DNA of 64,000 nucleotides. Source: Lepraria neglecta (lineage: Eukaryota > Ascomycota > Lecanoromycetes > Lecanorales > Stereocaulaceae). Positions within the stretch are counted from its first letter, which is position 1, and every line of letters starts with the position of its first letter. The stretch spans positions 62,001 through 126,000 of the forward strand of contig CM065649.1 of the NCBI GenBank assembly GCA_033220425.1. Reading direction: 5' to 3'. The notes beneath the pieces were generated by a model that had not been told where the DNA came from, made no database searches, and worked only from the letters and a program-made list of their open reading frames with translations. The translations under genes and the position numbers were made by a program. Shown here in pieces: positions 35,135 to 47,700 of the stretch.

Positions 35135-38100
35135 CTAGCCCCCTCCTCTAGATTTCTTGTCCCGAGAAACTATCTATCCTTTATACCTCCTCGTTAAAAT
35201 ATCTATTCTAAAGATCCCCTTATTCGCTGAAAAGAGCTCTCCGGTAAACTATCTAGATTTATAATATATCCTTATACTCTCTATACGAAGGGTAATAAGT
35301 AATACTTAGTAGGTATTTACTTAGACCGTTATTCTAACTACGTCGCTATAGGTAAGAAGTATAACCTAGTTATATCTATTAACGAGATACGTCGTATTAA
35401 GAAAGTATATAATAATATATAGTTAGAAATAAAAGAAACGCAGGCGAAACTTATACGCCTTTAATTATAATTCGATCAAGTCTAGGATAAAGAGAAAAAG
35501 TTAGTTAAGCGCGAGTTATAGAATATTAAGGAACTAGAGAAGGATAAGGACCTTCCTTTTAATACTCCTGATAGTCTAATATTTAACGTCGGCTCCGAGT
35601 AGTTTAACCTCCCCCCGGCCTAGAGGGCCCTAAGAGCTTCGACTAGTCTTCTCTTATCTCCGATAAAACTCTTATAAATATTCCCTATAATTCCCCGCAA
35701 GGTTCCTAAGAGGTTCCTAGGTACTTTCCGTTTCGTTATACCCTTTCTATTTAACTAGATAGAACTAATTTCTTCTATCTAGGATCCTCTCGACCTTATA
35801 CTCTATTTCTTCCTTAACGCTATAGTAAAACGTTTCTTAGAGTAGTATATTAGAGTCCGCTAGCTCTAGAAGTAAGATATAGAATACCGGATATACTTTA
35901 GCGTCAGGTAGAAGCTCGAGTTTATAGTTAATAGCCCCCTTTACCTTCTTAATCAAGAATAGTCTAACCTTAATATAATCCAGTTTCTTACTTAGTCTCG
36001 TTATCTTTATATTTTTTATTAGGAGGTATACTTTATCCCCCTCTTTAAGCTGAGGAATATTCTTCCTTTTACTATTAACCTGCCCCTTTAACTTATTATT
36101 TAAGCTCTTAATTATCTTTTATATATCCTTATATAAATTTTTTAGCTCTTCTACCTTAACTAAGGCTTTTTCTATGTTAGGTCCTTCTCTAGGTTATAGA
36201 AATATATTTATATTCTTTCTATAGTTGGTAAAGAATAGTATTAGACCTATTATATCTGACCTTTTATTATTATATACTAGTTATACTATCAGAAGTAGTA
36301 ATACCTAGTTATCTTATTTTAGGTTTATATAGTATCTTAGGTATACTTCTATTATTTAGTTTACATATTCCGTTTATCTATTAGTTTATAGATAGTATAC
36401 TATTAATATCCAAAGTTTAGTTCTAATCGCTCTAATCAGCGTTTTCTAGTAGTTAGAAGTAAATAACTTATCTCTATCGGATATTATTGACCTAGGTATA
36501 CTATAATCTCTTATTAGTTTATCTAGTAGTATAAAGGCTAATTAGTCTACCTTATATATCTCCTTGAATAGTATTATAATTATATACTTTATTAGTTTAT
36601 CTATAATAACTATAATTAAATTAAAGGTATCCTATATAGCTGGATCCTTTAAAGGTAGTAGTTTAACTATAAAGTCTATTATAATATTATCCTATAGTAA
36701 TTCCGGTATAGGTATAAACTGAATTTACCCGTACTTTATATATCGTATAGACTTATTCTACTAGTATTAGATATATTCTTTAATATATTATTCGATATAT
36801 ATCCGAAGTCTCGGCGCTATATATCCTCGTCCTAGGAGTTCTATTATCTTAGATACTCTAGGGTAACTTTATAAAGGGTTATCGTGATAATCCCTAATTA
36901 CTTCTTTAACGTATATATTAGGTAAGTAAGTTTTATCCTAATATTTAAGCAATACTAAATCCGGTTAATCCTATCGTAGCTTTATTACGAATATATCGTT
37001 ATTATAGGCCTTTACGATCCTATTAGTCGTATTAGGTCCTAATATATAAAGGGTTATTACTAATACCTGATATAGTACTAATAATCTATCGGCTTCTCGT
37101 TTTAGGATTAGTCGTTCTATAATATTCTTTTCTTCTATATAGTCCGATCGCCTACTAAGTATATCTGCTTAACTATTATCCTTTCCTAGGGTATAGGTTA
37201 TTTTAAACTTATATTATCCGAGTAGTTCTAACTATCTAACTTATCTTCTATTTAACTCTTTCGTTATTATAAAATTAAGAAGATTCTTATAATCTATAAA
37301 GATAGTTAAGTCCGAGTAGCTTTCTATATATACTCTCTAATTTTAAAGTATATATACTATAGTAAGTAGTTCTTTGTCGTATATATCGTAGTTTTGTTCT
37401 ACTACTAATATCTTTTATAAAAAGTAGGTAACTAGGTACTACTTTTAGTCCTTCATTTAATAAAGGCATACTCCGATTATAAGATCCGAGGTATCTATTT
37501 CGATACGAGCCGGTTTATTAGCTTAAAAGGTATAGAGTACTAGTAGATCTATATATACTGTTTTTAACGTGTTAAATAATATCTATTATTTATATCCCTA
37601 TATAAATCCGATATCCTTCTTTATAATATCCGTAAGTAGAAGTACTTTCTTTAAGTAGCCCTCGATAAACTTCCTGTTAAAGTTAGCGAATCCTAAGAAA
37701 CTTTGTACTACTTTGATATCCTGTAGTATAGGCTATTCCGCTATAGCTTTGATCTTTTCTAGGCTTATACTAATACCTTTTATACTAACTATAAATCCTA
37801 GGAACTTAATAGAGTCCCTATAAAACTCGTACTTTTCTGGTTTAAGGAGAAGTCCCGCTTGTAACAGGTATTCGATAACGTCCTATATATACTTAATATA
37901 TTCTTCCTTTTTCTTAGAGTAGATTAAGATATTATCGAGGTACGCTATCGCTATTCAATCTAAGTATACTTATATAACGTTATTAATAAGTACTTAGCAG
38001 GTTACTGGTACGTTGGTAAGTCTAAACGGTATTACTAGGTACTTATAGTAGCTATATCTAGTCCGGAAGGCAGTTTTCTATTCTTCGCCTTCTTTCATCT

Positions 38101-38303
38101 AGATTAGATTATATACGCCCCTAAGATCTAGTTTCGTAAATATCTTTACCTTACCGAGCCGATCCTATAGCTCGCTGATATTTAGTAAAGGGTAATAATT
38201 CTTGATGGTAATATCGTTCAACTTTCGATAGTCGATATATAGCCTTAGACTTCCGTCCTTCTTCAGCGCGAAGAGGATTAGATAACCTACTAGTAATTTA
38301 GAT

Positions 38304-38890
38304 TATGGCCCGGAAAGATATAGGATATCCCATAGGATATCCCAAGGGTTGGGTATGGGATTCCGGTATGGGATGGGATTAGAAGATCCTAAATCCCATA
38401 TCTTTTAGGAGATATAGGATGGGATCTCAATGGGATATCCCACGGTATGGGATATTGGTGGGATTATCTAATAGTACGGGATATTTTCGGGATATCCCAG
38501 TGGCGGATAAGATAAGACCTATACTTGGAATTTCTAGTCATCATTCTAGTCATCAAAACTTCAAATTTTTTTTTGAATATTCTATAATATAGGATATTCT
38601 AGTAGGAAATATAGAATTATAGAATATTCAAAAAAATATTTGAAGTTTTGATGACTAGAATGATGACTAGAAATTCCAAGTATAGGTCTTATCTTATCCG
38701 CCACTGGGATATCCCGAAAATATCCCGTACTATTAGATAATCCCACCAATATCCCATACCGTGGGATATCCCATTGAGATCCCATACCTCCCACTAATGG
38801 TATGGGATTTCAGACCTTGATACTATACCATACCCCGGGATGGGTAAGAGAGCCAATATCCCATACCATCCTATATCTTTCCGGGCCATA
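38304..38890. mobile_element. hAT-type foldback MITE inserted in Gypsy-W copy 1
   Basis: 587 bp with perfect ~23 bp terminal inverted repeats beginning TATGGCCCGGAAAG and an 8 bp target duplication ATTTAGAT (38296-38303 and 38891-38898). The 8 bp duplication, and A at position 2 with G at position 5 of the ends, fit the hAT superfamily. Most of the body is one long palindrome (arms ~38419-38580 and ~38625-38785) studded with GGGATATCCC-like motifs. No transposase is encoded, so it is non-autonomous. It keeps many CA and TG dinucleotides while the flanking Gypsy-W does not, so it probably arrived after RIP acted on its host. Confidence 0.87.
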
Positions 38891-41254
38891 ATTTAGATTC
38901 CCGAATAAATCCTTTCTTAAGGTTCTTATTGATATACCCGCGAAGTATAGTAAGTTCCTTTTCCGATAATATATAGATAGGTCTAAATATTGGCGCCTTA
39001 CTAGGTTCGAGTTCGATCTTATAATCCTATAGTTGGTGCTTAGGTAACGCTTTTGCGCTCGTCTCTTCCTCGAATAGGTATACCTACCGTTTATATTCCC
39101 GAGGGATCGCGGTAATATCTCCAGATCGTCCGAATTTAAGTACTTTTATCTTCTAGTTGATTTCTGGGTTATATTTATTTAACCAAGGCATTCCTAAAAT
39201 GATATTATAAGTGGCTATCCCAACTATATCGAATATAATCTCCTTGTAGTATTACTGAATTATTACTAGTAGGGAGCGAGTTTCCTCCTCTACTTTTCCT
39301 GTTGAGAATACTAACCTATCGGCTAGGCGAAGTTTATAGGATAATTTTTTCTTTCGGGTTAGTAGGCCGCTTAAGTCTACTAAGTTCCTTAAGATGAAAT
39401 TTCCTATAGCTCCGCTATCTATTATCGCTACGGTCCGCTATCTATTAATATTTACTAGTATAATAATATAAGTGTAATACTGCGCGGAATATAATTATTG
39501 TTTAGGGAATAACGCGTTAATCTCCTTATACTTCCCCGTAGTATAAGAGATTACTCTTTTCCCTGTAATAGTAGGAATCCGTATACTTCCTTTATACCTT
39601 TATATAGAATATATTCGTTATATAGGTAGCTATACTATAGTACTTAGTTATAAGCTCCGTTCTTAAAGACTTTAAGTAAGTTATTTCTTTCTTTCTCCTA
39701 CTTCTCTATAAAGTATAGGAAGTAATAATACTTCCTCTTACTTATAAGATACTACTAGTATCTATCTTCCTTATACTTATACTACTATATTTCTCTATAA
39801 GGGGTTCTCTTTAGTAGAGGTACCGTATACTCTTTCGCTAGACAGCCTCTTTCTTCCCTATATATAGAGTAATCGGGTAATATATATTCAGTATATAGGA
39901 TCTCGCTATATTACTAATATTCCCTATTATATCGATAGTCTTATATAGGTTCTTCCTATCCGGGTTTTATAGATAATTACTTATTTAGTATACCTTATAC
40001 TTTACTTTTAATTTCGTTAAAGAGTTTATATTCGTCTTCGTCCGATTAAGGTTCTCTAACTTCTAGTAATTTTCCTTCTACTTAGGATATAGTAGATATA
40101 GGTTCAGGTATCAACGCTAGTCTCTCCGGACTAGCTTTCCGCTGTTCCTAATCCGTCTTATATTACTAAGATCTATTACTATCCCTATAGTAGTACCTCT
40201 ATACTTCTTTATTAAATTCTAATTCAAAGGTATTATCTTCCGAATCTTAATTAAATTCTTCTTTATTATAGGGTTACTATATTTCTTTAGAGTCTTCCTC
40301 GTTATCTAGAGGTCCTCCTTCTATTATATTAATCTATAGTCGGTATACTATATTCTTCGACCTGTAGTCTCTAGCTATATAGCCTAGTTTACTATAGCTA
40401 TAGTAAGTAATTACTTTCTTTCCCCTATACTACCTTTTCCCTTTAAAGTTTCCTTTCTTCTTTCCTATCTAAATAAAGTTAATCTCTATTAGTACTATAC
40501 TACGGTAGGTATTATATTCCCTATAGCCCTATCGGTAATTCCTTGTTTTTAAAAAGAATCCCTTATATTAGGTTCCGCTAACTCCTCCGTTATACCGCTT
40601 CTCTATAAATCGTTTAAATAACTTATTATTAATCTCGATCGTATTTTTAATAAGTCTATCTAGAGTATTAATTACTCCTCTGAATCTTATAAGCTTATCT
40701 TTAATATTATCTTTAAGGCCTTAATAATATATTATTATTAGCGTATTATTATTCTAGCCTATTTTAGTTATATATATTTAAAACTAAGTTAAAAACTCTA
40801 ACGCTGACTTCTTCTACTTTATATATTAGATAATATATATTACTATATTTACCTTGTTGGAAGGTCTGAATATACGGCGGATTTCGACTATAAACTTTGG
40901 TATACTCTCTATCTAAGTCTTAATATCGCCGTCCTCGTCGTTATCTTCTATATACTTTTTTAGGAAAGGTTCGACCTAATTTTAGGCCTATCCTTATAGG
41001 TACGATATAGCGAAGGTAGTATATCTAGTTACTAGGAGTAAGTCTCCCTGGAATAGAAGGTATAGTTATACTTGCGTAAGCTACGGCTTAAGCTTGTCCC
41101 TATCTCTATAGTATAGGTCTAGTACTATAACCTTAATCCTTTTTCCCGATCCTTCGTCTATAGTATAGCGTCTCTAGCTAGTAACCGTTAAGGTACTTAG
41201 GGTAGGGTTTCTGCCTAAAGTTATTGAAGAACTTATCCCTTAGGGTGTTCAAAG

Positions 41255-41666
41255 TGTTATAACCTACGGCGGTTATATACCTAATGGTGCGATAGCCGCG
41301 TATGGGTCTTGTGTGTCTTATACTTCTATAGGAGAGGAGTTACTTAGGTAGAATAGTAGTCTTTGTAGCGGTAGGTAATTAATACGTTCTATATTAATAA
41401 CTAGTAAAGTATAGTATAAGGAGTACCAGGAAGATTAACTAAGTTGAATATACTATTCTAAATAGTAGATAAAGTCCCGTATATATAGATATAAGAAATC
41501 CTGCCAAGCGTTTTATAAGCGTTATGAGCGCACGGCGCTCATTGCGCTCATCATTCTTGAGCGCTATAAGCGTACGGCGCTCGTTGCGCTCATCGCTTCA
41601 GCTGCTAGTCCTATCTATAGTACCTTGTCCTACAGGACAGTCCTATTAGAACCCACGGTTCTAATA
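41255..41666 (-). repeat. Gypsy-W copy 1 LTR (5' side)
   Basis: 412 bp, equal in length to its partner at 34723. Confidence 0.86.
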
Positions 41667-43529
41667 CTCTAGAATCTATTATCGTAACGGTCCGCTATCT
41701 ATTAACGATTACTAGTATCTTTATATATATATTATATTATACGAAATATAGATATTGTTTAGGGGTTAATATATTAATCTCCTTATAGCTACCCCTACTA
41801 TAAGAGATTACTCTTTTCCTACTTATAGGAGTAGGAACCCTATCTTTAACTTTAATTATATATACTTCTCGTAGTTATTATATAGATAGGTATACTATTC
41901 TATTAAATGGTATTCTCTAGCGCTTAGATTATTATTTAATTTATAAATGACTCTCTTTAACTATTCCTTATAGCGTCCTAGGAAGTATTAGTATATTCTT
42001 TTCGTCGCGAGGTACTATAGATATCCGTTTTCCTTGTATTCGTAGTAATAGCTATATCCGCAGGGTGGTATTCTTATTGGTCCCTTGGCTATATTTCTCG
42101 GTATACTATACTATACGCAGTAAAGCGATATATATTCTTCCTATAGTATACTCTTGTGACCTTAGTAATTCCGATCTATCCGATAGTCTAGCTATATATA
42201 TTCCTTAGAGCTTTCTTCTTCTTCCTTAGACGTAGTAGTTTTAGGTATTATCCTTCTTAGTAGTCGTATTTCTTTCTACTTAGCTTCTAACGTGCTAAGG
42301 GCTTCTTCCTACTCTAGATCTATTTCGCTTTCTTTCTAATCCTACTTAGACTTTTCTTCTTAAGCTTTACTACTATCTTTAGTATTTAGATTATTCCTAT
42401 ATTATTCTCTAATATACGCGTTAAACTTCCTTATAAAGTCGTTATCGCTATTTTTAGATTCTTTATCAAGTTCTTCTTATATTATCCTATTATACTAGGA
42501 ACTAATATCTTCTTCGACTTTATCCTATACTAGTAGAATCTCCTTAGGCGTACTATCTATATTGTCCTAGGTATATACTTTCTCTAGTATATTTAGCTAT
42601 AGTTAATATACTATATTTTTCGACTTGTAGTCTCTAGCGAAGTAGCCCGGTTTACTATAGCTATAATACTTTAGTATTTTCTTATTACCCCCTTACTACT
42701 TCTTGCCCCTAGCTAGCCCTCTAAAGGCCTATTTACCTTTCTTCTCCGTAAAGTCTAGTTCTATAGACGTATACCTATAGGGGTTATATTCTTTGTATCC
42801 TAGGTAATAGCTCCTTAATTTAGCGAAAAAGCTTAAGTATCCTATTCCGCTAACTCCTCCGTTATACCTTTTCTCTATAGTCCTTTTAAATAGCTTATTA
42901 TTAATTTTAATTACTTCTTTAATTAGTTTATTAAAGGTATTAATAATTATCTCTAATCTTATAAGCTCGTCTTTAATATTATCCTTAAGACCTCTCCGGT
43001 ATATAGTTATTAATATGTTATCGTCCTAGTTAGTCTTTACTATATATTACTAAAATTAAGTCGAGTACTCTAATATAGATTTCTTCTAGGTTATATACTA
43101 GATAGTTTATATTGCTATATTGACTTCGTTTAATAGACCGAATATATAGTAGATTTCGAGTCTAAATATAGCTATACTCTCTATCTATTATTTGATTTCG
43201 CCGTCTTCGTCGTTATCTTCTATATACTTCTTTAGGAACGGATTAACCTACTTTTAGGCTCTTCTATATAAGTAAATAATAGTAAAGGTAGGATATTATT
43301 ATATAGGTATAAGGTCTCCTTAGAACTTTAAGTAAAGTAATACCTAGGATAGCTATCCCTCGAGCTTATCTCTCTCTTCGTAGTATAAGTTAGGCTAGGC
43401 TATCTTAATATATCTACTAAGTCCTTTATTAATAGTTAGGCGTTATTATCCGCTTCCTCCTCCTAAGGAGCTTAGAGTAGATACCCTAGGGTCTCTTGGT
43501 ATAGCACTTATCCTTAAGGGTACTCAAAG

Positions 43530-44003
43530 TGTTATAAATACGTCGCGTACTATATATCGTATATAGATTAATTCTTAATAGGGATAGAGGTATAACTAAT
43601 AAGAGGCAAAGTAGGCTTCAAGCGATACTAAACGGGTCTGGTATATAATCAGATAATATATATTTAGTGCCTAGCCTAAGAGATCTATTATATATAGTAA
43701 ATAATTAAATAGTAAGTATAAAGCAAGTTGAGCACGATACTCTAAGTAGTAAGTAGTACTCCGTATATATAGATATACGAAAGTCCGCTAAGCCTCTCTT
43801 GAGCGTACTAATCGCACTACGCTTATTACGCTCATCATTCTTGAGCGTACTAAGCGCGCTGCGCTCATAGTGCTTATCGCTTAGTATGCCAAGTCTCAGG
43901 GTCTTATCCGAGTCGGATACTAATTCGTTCGACTCAGTACCAAGTCCGTTCGATAACGTTCGACAACTATGCGTTCAAGATAGTACGGTTGTGGCTTGTA
44001 ACA
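43530..44003 (-). repeat. Right (5') LTR of Gypsy-Z
   Basis: About 474 bp from TGTTATAAATACG to GGCTTGTAACA. It resembles Gypsy-Y LTRs over most of its length (GGTCTGGTATATAATCAGAT, GAGTCGGATACTAATTCG) but has a unique right end. It does not match the left LTR at 5596. The right boundary rests on the TG...CA ends only. Confidence 0.6.
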
Positions 44004-44301
44004 CTTGAGTGGTATCTATAGTAAGCCTACTTGGACGGCACCGCGATTCGACTAGAGAAGCGCATAATATACTTAGCTAAATACCTGACTATTAGTATAA
44101 CTAGAGTAGTAGAAGACTCTTTTCCTTATTTCCCTATCGGGGTTTAAAGGGTTTTATCAAGTCTTCCCGTATAACGAAATTATATACGCTTGGTATACGT
44201 CAGCGCTACGAGTCCCGTGCGCCTATTGTTTAATAGGGGGTTTTCGTCCCCCCTCTTATAGACTCCTCGAGAATTAGTCTTGGTATAAACCTACTACTAT
44301 A
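44004..44301. other. Spacer between Gypsy-Z and Gypsy-W copy 2
   Basis: No gene or repeat shared with the rest of the window is recognised. A G5/C5 hairpin with a TTTTCG-containing loop lies near 44232-44252. Confidence 0.4.
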
Positions 44302-44712
44302 TATTAGAACCATCGGTTCTAACAGGACTATCGCCTAGGACACGGACTAGTGACAGGACAGGAAGCTGAAGCGATGGGCGCAATAGGCGCCGAGCGACTA
44401 TAGCTACTAGGACTAATAGGCGCTATAGGCGCAAGGCGACCAAGCTAACTATGAAGAGCTTGGCAGGATTTCCTATATCTATATATACGGGGCTCTACCT
44501 ACTGTTTGGAACGGCGTATTCAACTTGGTTAATCTTCCTGGTACTCCTTGCACTATACTTTACTAGTTATTAATATAGAATGTATTAACTACCTACTCTC
44601 AACGAAGACTACTATTCTACCTGAGTAACTCCTCTCCTATAGAAGTATAAGACACACGAACCTATATATAGCTATCGCACCATTAGGTATATAACTACCG
44701 TAGGTCGTAACA
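44302..44712 (+). repeat. Gypsy-W copy 2 5' LTR
   Basis: 411 bp, TATTAGAACC to GGTCGTAACA. It carries more TA in place of CA/TG than the 3' LTR. Confidence 0.9.
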
Positions 44713-47700
44713 CTTTGAATACCCTAAGGGATAAGTTCTTTAATAACTTCAGGCAGAAACCCTACCCTAAGTACCTTAATAGTTACTAGCTAGAGATACT
44801 ATACTATAGACGAAGGATCTAGAAAAAGGATTAAGGTTATAGTACTAGACCTATACTACGGAGATAGGGACAAGCTTGAGCTATAGCTTACATAAGTATA
44901 ACTATACCTACTATTCCAGGGAGACTTACTCCTAGTAACTAGATATACTACCTTCGCTATATTATACCTACGAGGGCAGGCCTAGAAGTAGGTCGAACCT
45001 TTCCTAAAGAAGTATATAGAAGATAACGACGAGGATAGCGATATTAAATCTTAGATAGAAAGTATACTAAAGTTTATAGTTAAAATCTACTATATATTCA
45101 GACCTTCTAATAAGGTAAATATAGTAATATATATTATTTAGTATATAAAGTAGAAGAAGTTAGCGTTAGAGTTTTCAACTTAGTTTCAAATATATATAAC
45201 TAAAATAGGCTAGGATAATAATACACTAATAATAATATATTATTATAGCCTTAAAGATAATATTAAAGACGAGCTTATAAGATTTAGAGGAGTAATTAAT
45301 ACTCTAGATAGACTTATTAAAAATACGATTAAGATTAATAATAAACTATTCGAATAATCTATAGAGAAGCAGTATAATAGAGGAGTTAGCGGAACCCGGT
45401 ATAAGGGATTCTTCTTAAAAACAAAGAATTACCGATAGGACTATAGGGAATATAATACTTACTATAGTATAGTACTAATAGAGATTAATTTTATTTAAAT
45501 AGGAAAGAAGAAAGGAAACTTTAAAGGGAAAAAGTAGTATAGGGGAAAGAAAGTAATTACTTACTATAGCTATAGTAAACTAGGCTATATAGCTAGAGAC
45601 TATAGGTCGAAGAATATAGTATACCGACCGCAGATTAATATAATAGAAGGAGGACCTCTAGATAATAAGGAAGACTCTAAAGAAATATAGTAACCCTATA
45701 ATAAAGAAGAATTTAGTTAGGATTCAGAAGATAATACCTTTGAATTAGAATTTAATAAAGAAGTATAGAGGTATTACTATAGGGATAGTAATAGATCTTA
45801 ATAGTATAAGACGGATTAGGAACAGCGGAAAGCTAGTCTAGAGAGACTAGCGTCGACACCCGAACCTAGATCTACTATATCCTAAGTAGAAGGAAAATTA
45901 CTAGAAATTAAGGAACCTTAATCGGATAAAGATAAATATAAACTCTTTAACGAAATTAAAAGTAAGGTATAAGGTATACTAAACGAGTAATTATCTATAA
46001 AACCCGGATAGGAAGAACCTATACAAGACTATTAATACGATAGGGAATATTAGTAATATAGTAAAGTTCTATATACTAAATATATATTACCTGATTACTT
46101 ACTATATAGGGAAGAGAGGGGCCGGATAGTAAAAGAGCGCACGGTACCTCTACTAAAGAGAACCCCTTATAGAGAGACCTAGTAGTATAAGTATAAGGAA
46201 GATAGGTACTAGTAGTATCTTGCAAGTAAGAGGAAGTATTACTACTTCCTATACTTTATAGATAAGTAGGAAAAAGAAAGGAATAACTTACTTAAAGTCT
46301 TCAAGAAAGGAGCTTATAACTAAGTACTATAGTATAGCTACCTATATAATAGATATATTCTATATAAGGCTATAAAGGAAGTATACGGATTCCTGCTATT
46401 ACAGGGAAAAGAGTAATCCCTTATACTATAGGGAAGTATAAGGAGATTAATACGTTATTCTCTAAATAACAATTATATTCCGCTTAGTATTATACTTATA
46501 TTATTATACTAGTAAATATTAATAGATAGCGGACCGTAGCGATAATAGACAGCGGAGCTATAGGAAATTTTATCTTAAGGAACTTAGTAGACTTAAGCGG
46601 CCTATCGACCCGAAAGAAGAAATTATCCTATAAGCTTCGCCTGGCTAACGGGTTAGTATTTTTAATAGGGAAAGTAGAGGAGGAGATATACTCCCTACTA
46701 GTAATAATTCAGTAATACTATAAGGAGATTATATTCGATATAGTTAGGATAGCCACTTATAATATTATTTTAGGAATACCTTAGTTAAATAAATATAACC
46801 TAGAAATTAACTAGAAGATAAAAGTATTTAAATTCGGATAATCTAGAGATATTACTAGTATTAGACCTATTAGTTAATAGTAGATAATAATAGATAAGAG
46901 AAAGAACTAAAGACCGGTCGAAGTATATATTACTTTATTCTTAAATAATAAGAGTGACTTCTAAGAGAGAAGGCTCGACTCCTTAGTTACTAGTAAAGGT
47001 TAGTAGGATACTAAAGAGAGAGCTATTAAAGGGAAAGACAAACCTTCTATAGTCCCTTAGGAATATAAATAGTAGGTATACCTATTCAAGGAAGAGACGA
47101 GCGTAAAAGTATTACCTAAGTACTAACTATAGGATTATAAGATCGAACTCGAACCTAGTAAGGTACCGATATTTAGACCTATCTATATATTATCGGAAAA
47201 GGAACTTACTATACTTTATAGGTATATCGATAAGAACCTTAAAAAGGGATTTATTCGGGAATCTAAATTACTAGTAGGTTATCTAATCCTCTTCGCGCTA
47301 AAGAAGGATAGGAGTCTAAGGCTATATATTAACTATCGAAAGTTGAACGATATTACTATCAAGAATCGTTATCCTTTACTAAATATTAGCGAGCTATAGG
47401 ATCGGCTTAGTAAGGCAAAGATATTTACGAAACTAGACCTTAGAGGGGTATATAACCTAATCTAGATAAAAGAAGGCGAAGAATAGAAAACTGCCTTCCG
47501 GACCAGATATAGCTACTACGAGTACCTAGTAATACCGTTTAGACTTACTAACGTACTAGTAACCTGCTAAGCACTTATTAATAATATTATATAAGTATAC
47601 TTAGATTAAATAGCGATAGCGTACCTTAATAATATCTTAATTTACTCTAAGAATAAGGAAGAATATATTAAGTATATATAGGATATTATCGAATACCTAT

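Larger units (their letters stand above)
34723..41666 (-). mobile_element. Gypsy-W copy 1, Ty3/Gypsy fossil inserted in Z; hosts a MITE
   Basis: 412 bp LTRs (34723-35134 and 41255-41666) and a perfect CTCTA target duplication (34718-34722 and 41667-41671). Minus-strand order: gag (~41050-40600), protease (~39450-39160), reverse transcriptase (~38980-37880, interrupted by the MITE at 38304-38890), RNase H (~37500-37150), integrase (~36950-36330), chromodomain-like (~35810-35720). Without the MITE it is ~6.35 kb. It is RIP-mutated with many breaks and related to Gypsy-Y but with a different LTR. Confidence 0.87.
5596..44003 (-). mobile_element. Gypsy-Z: outer Ty3/Gypsy (chromovirus-type) fossil, split by five insertions
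   Basis: Host element of the nest. Its own pieces are 5596-7844 (3' LTR, chromodomain, integrase), 14631-15242 (RNase H), 26774-27327 and 33679-34287 (reverse transcriptase), 34466-34722 and 41672-44003 (protease, gag, 5' LTR). Together they make about 6.6 kb, the expected full length. Domain order on the minus strand is gag-PR-RT-RH-INT-chromodomain, the Ty3/Gypsy order. Each insertion is bounded by a short target duplication within Z. Its two terminal LTRs belong to different subfamilies and its flanks show no matching duplication, so it is probably a recombinant. It is heavily RIP-mutated with many breaks, and the oldest element in the block. Confidence 0.82.

Noticed and set aside
38582-38794. 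70-codon open frame in the MITE
   Set aside because: It lies in the palindromic arm of a non-autonomous element and has no family resemblance.
44232-44252. G5/C5 hairpin as a possible terminator
   Set aside because: The window is eukaryotic and no gene ends there; it is only a short inverted repeat in a spacer.
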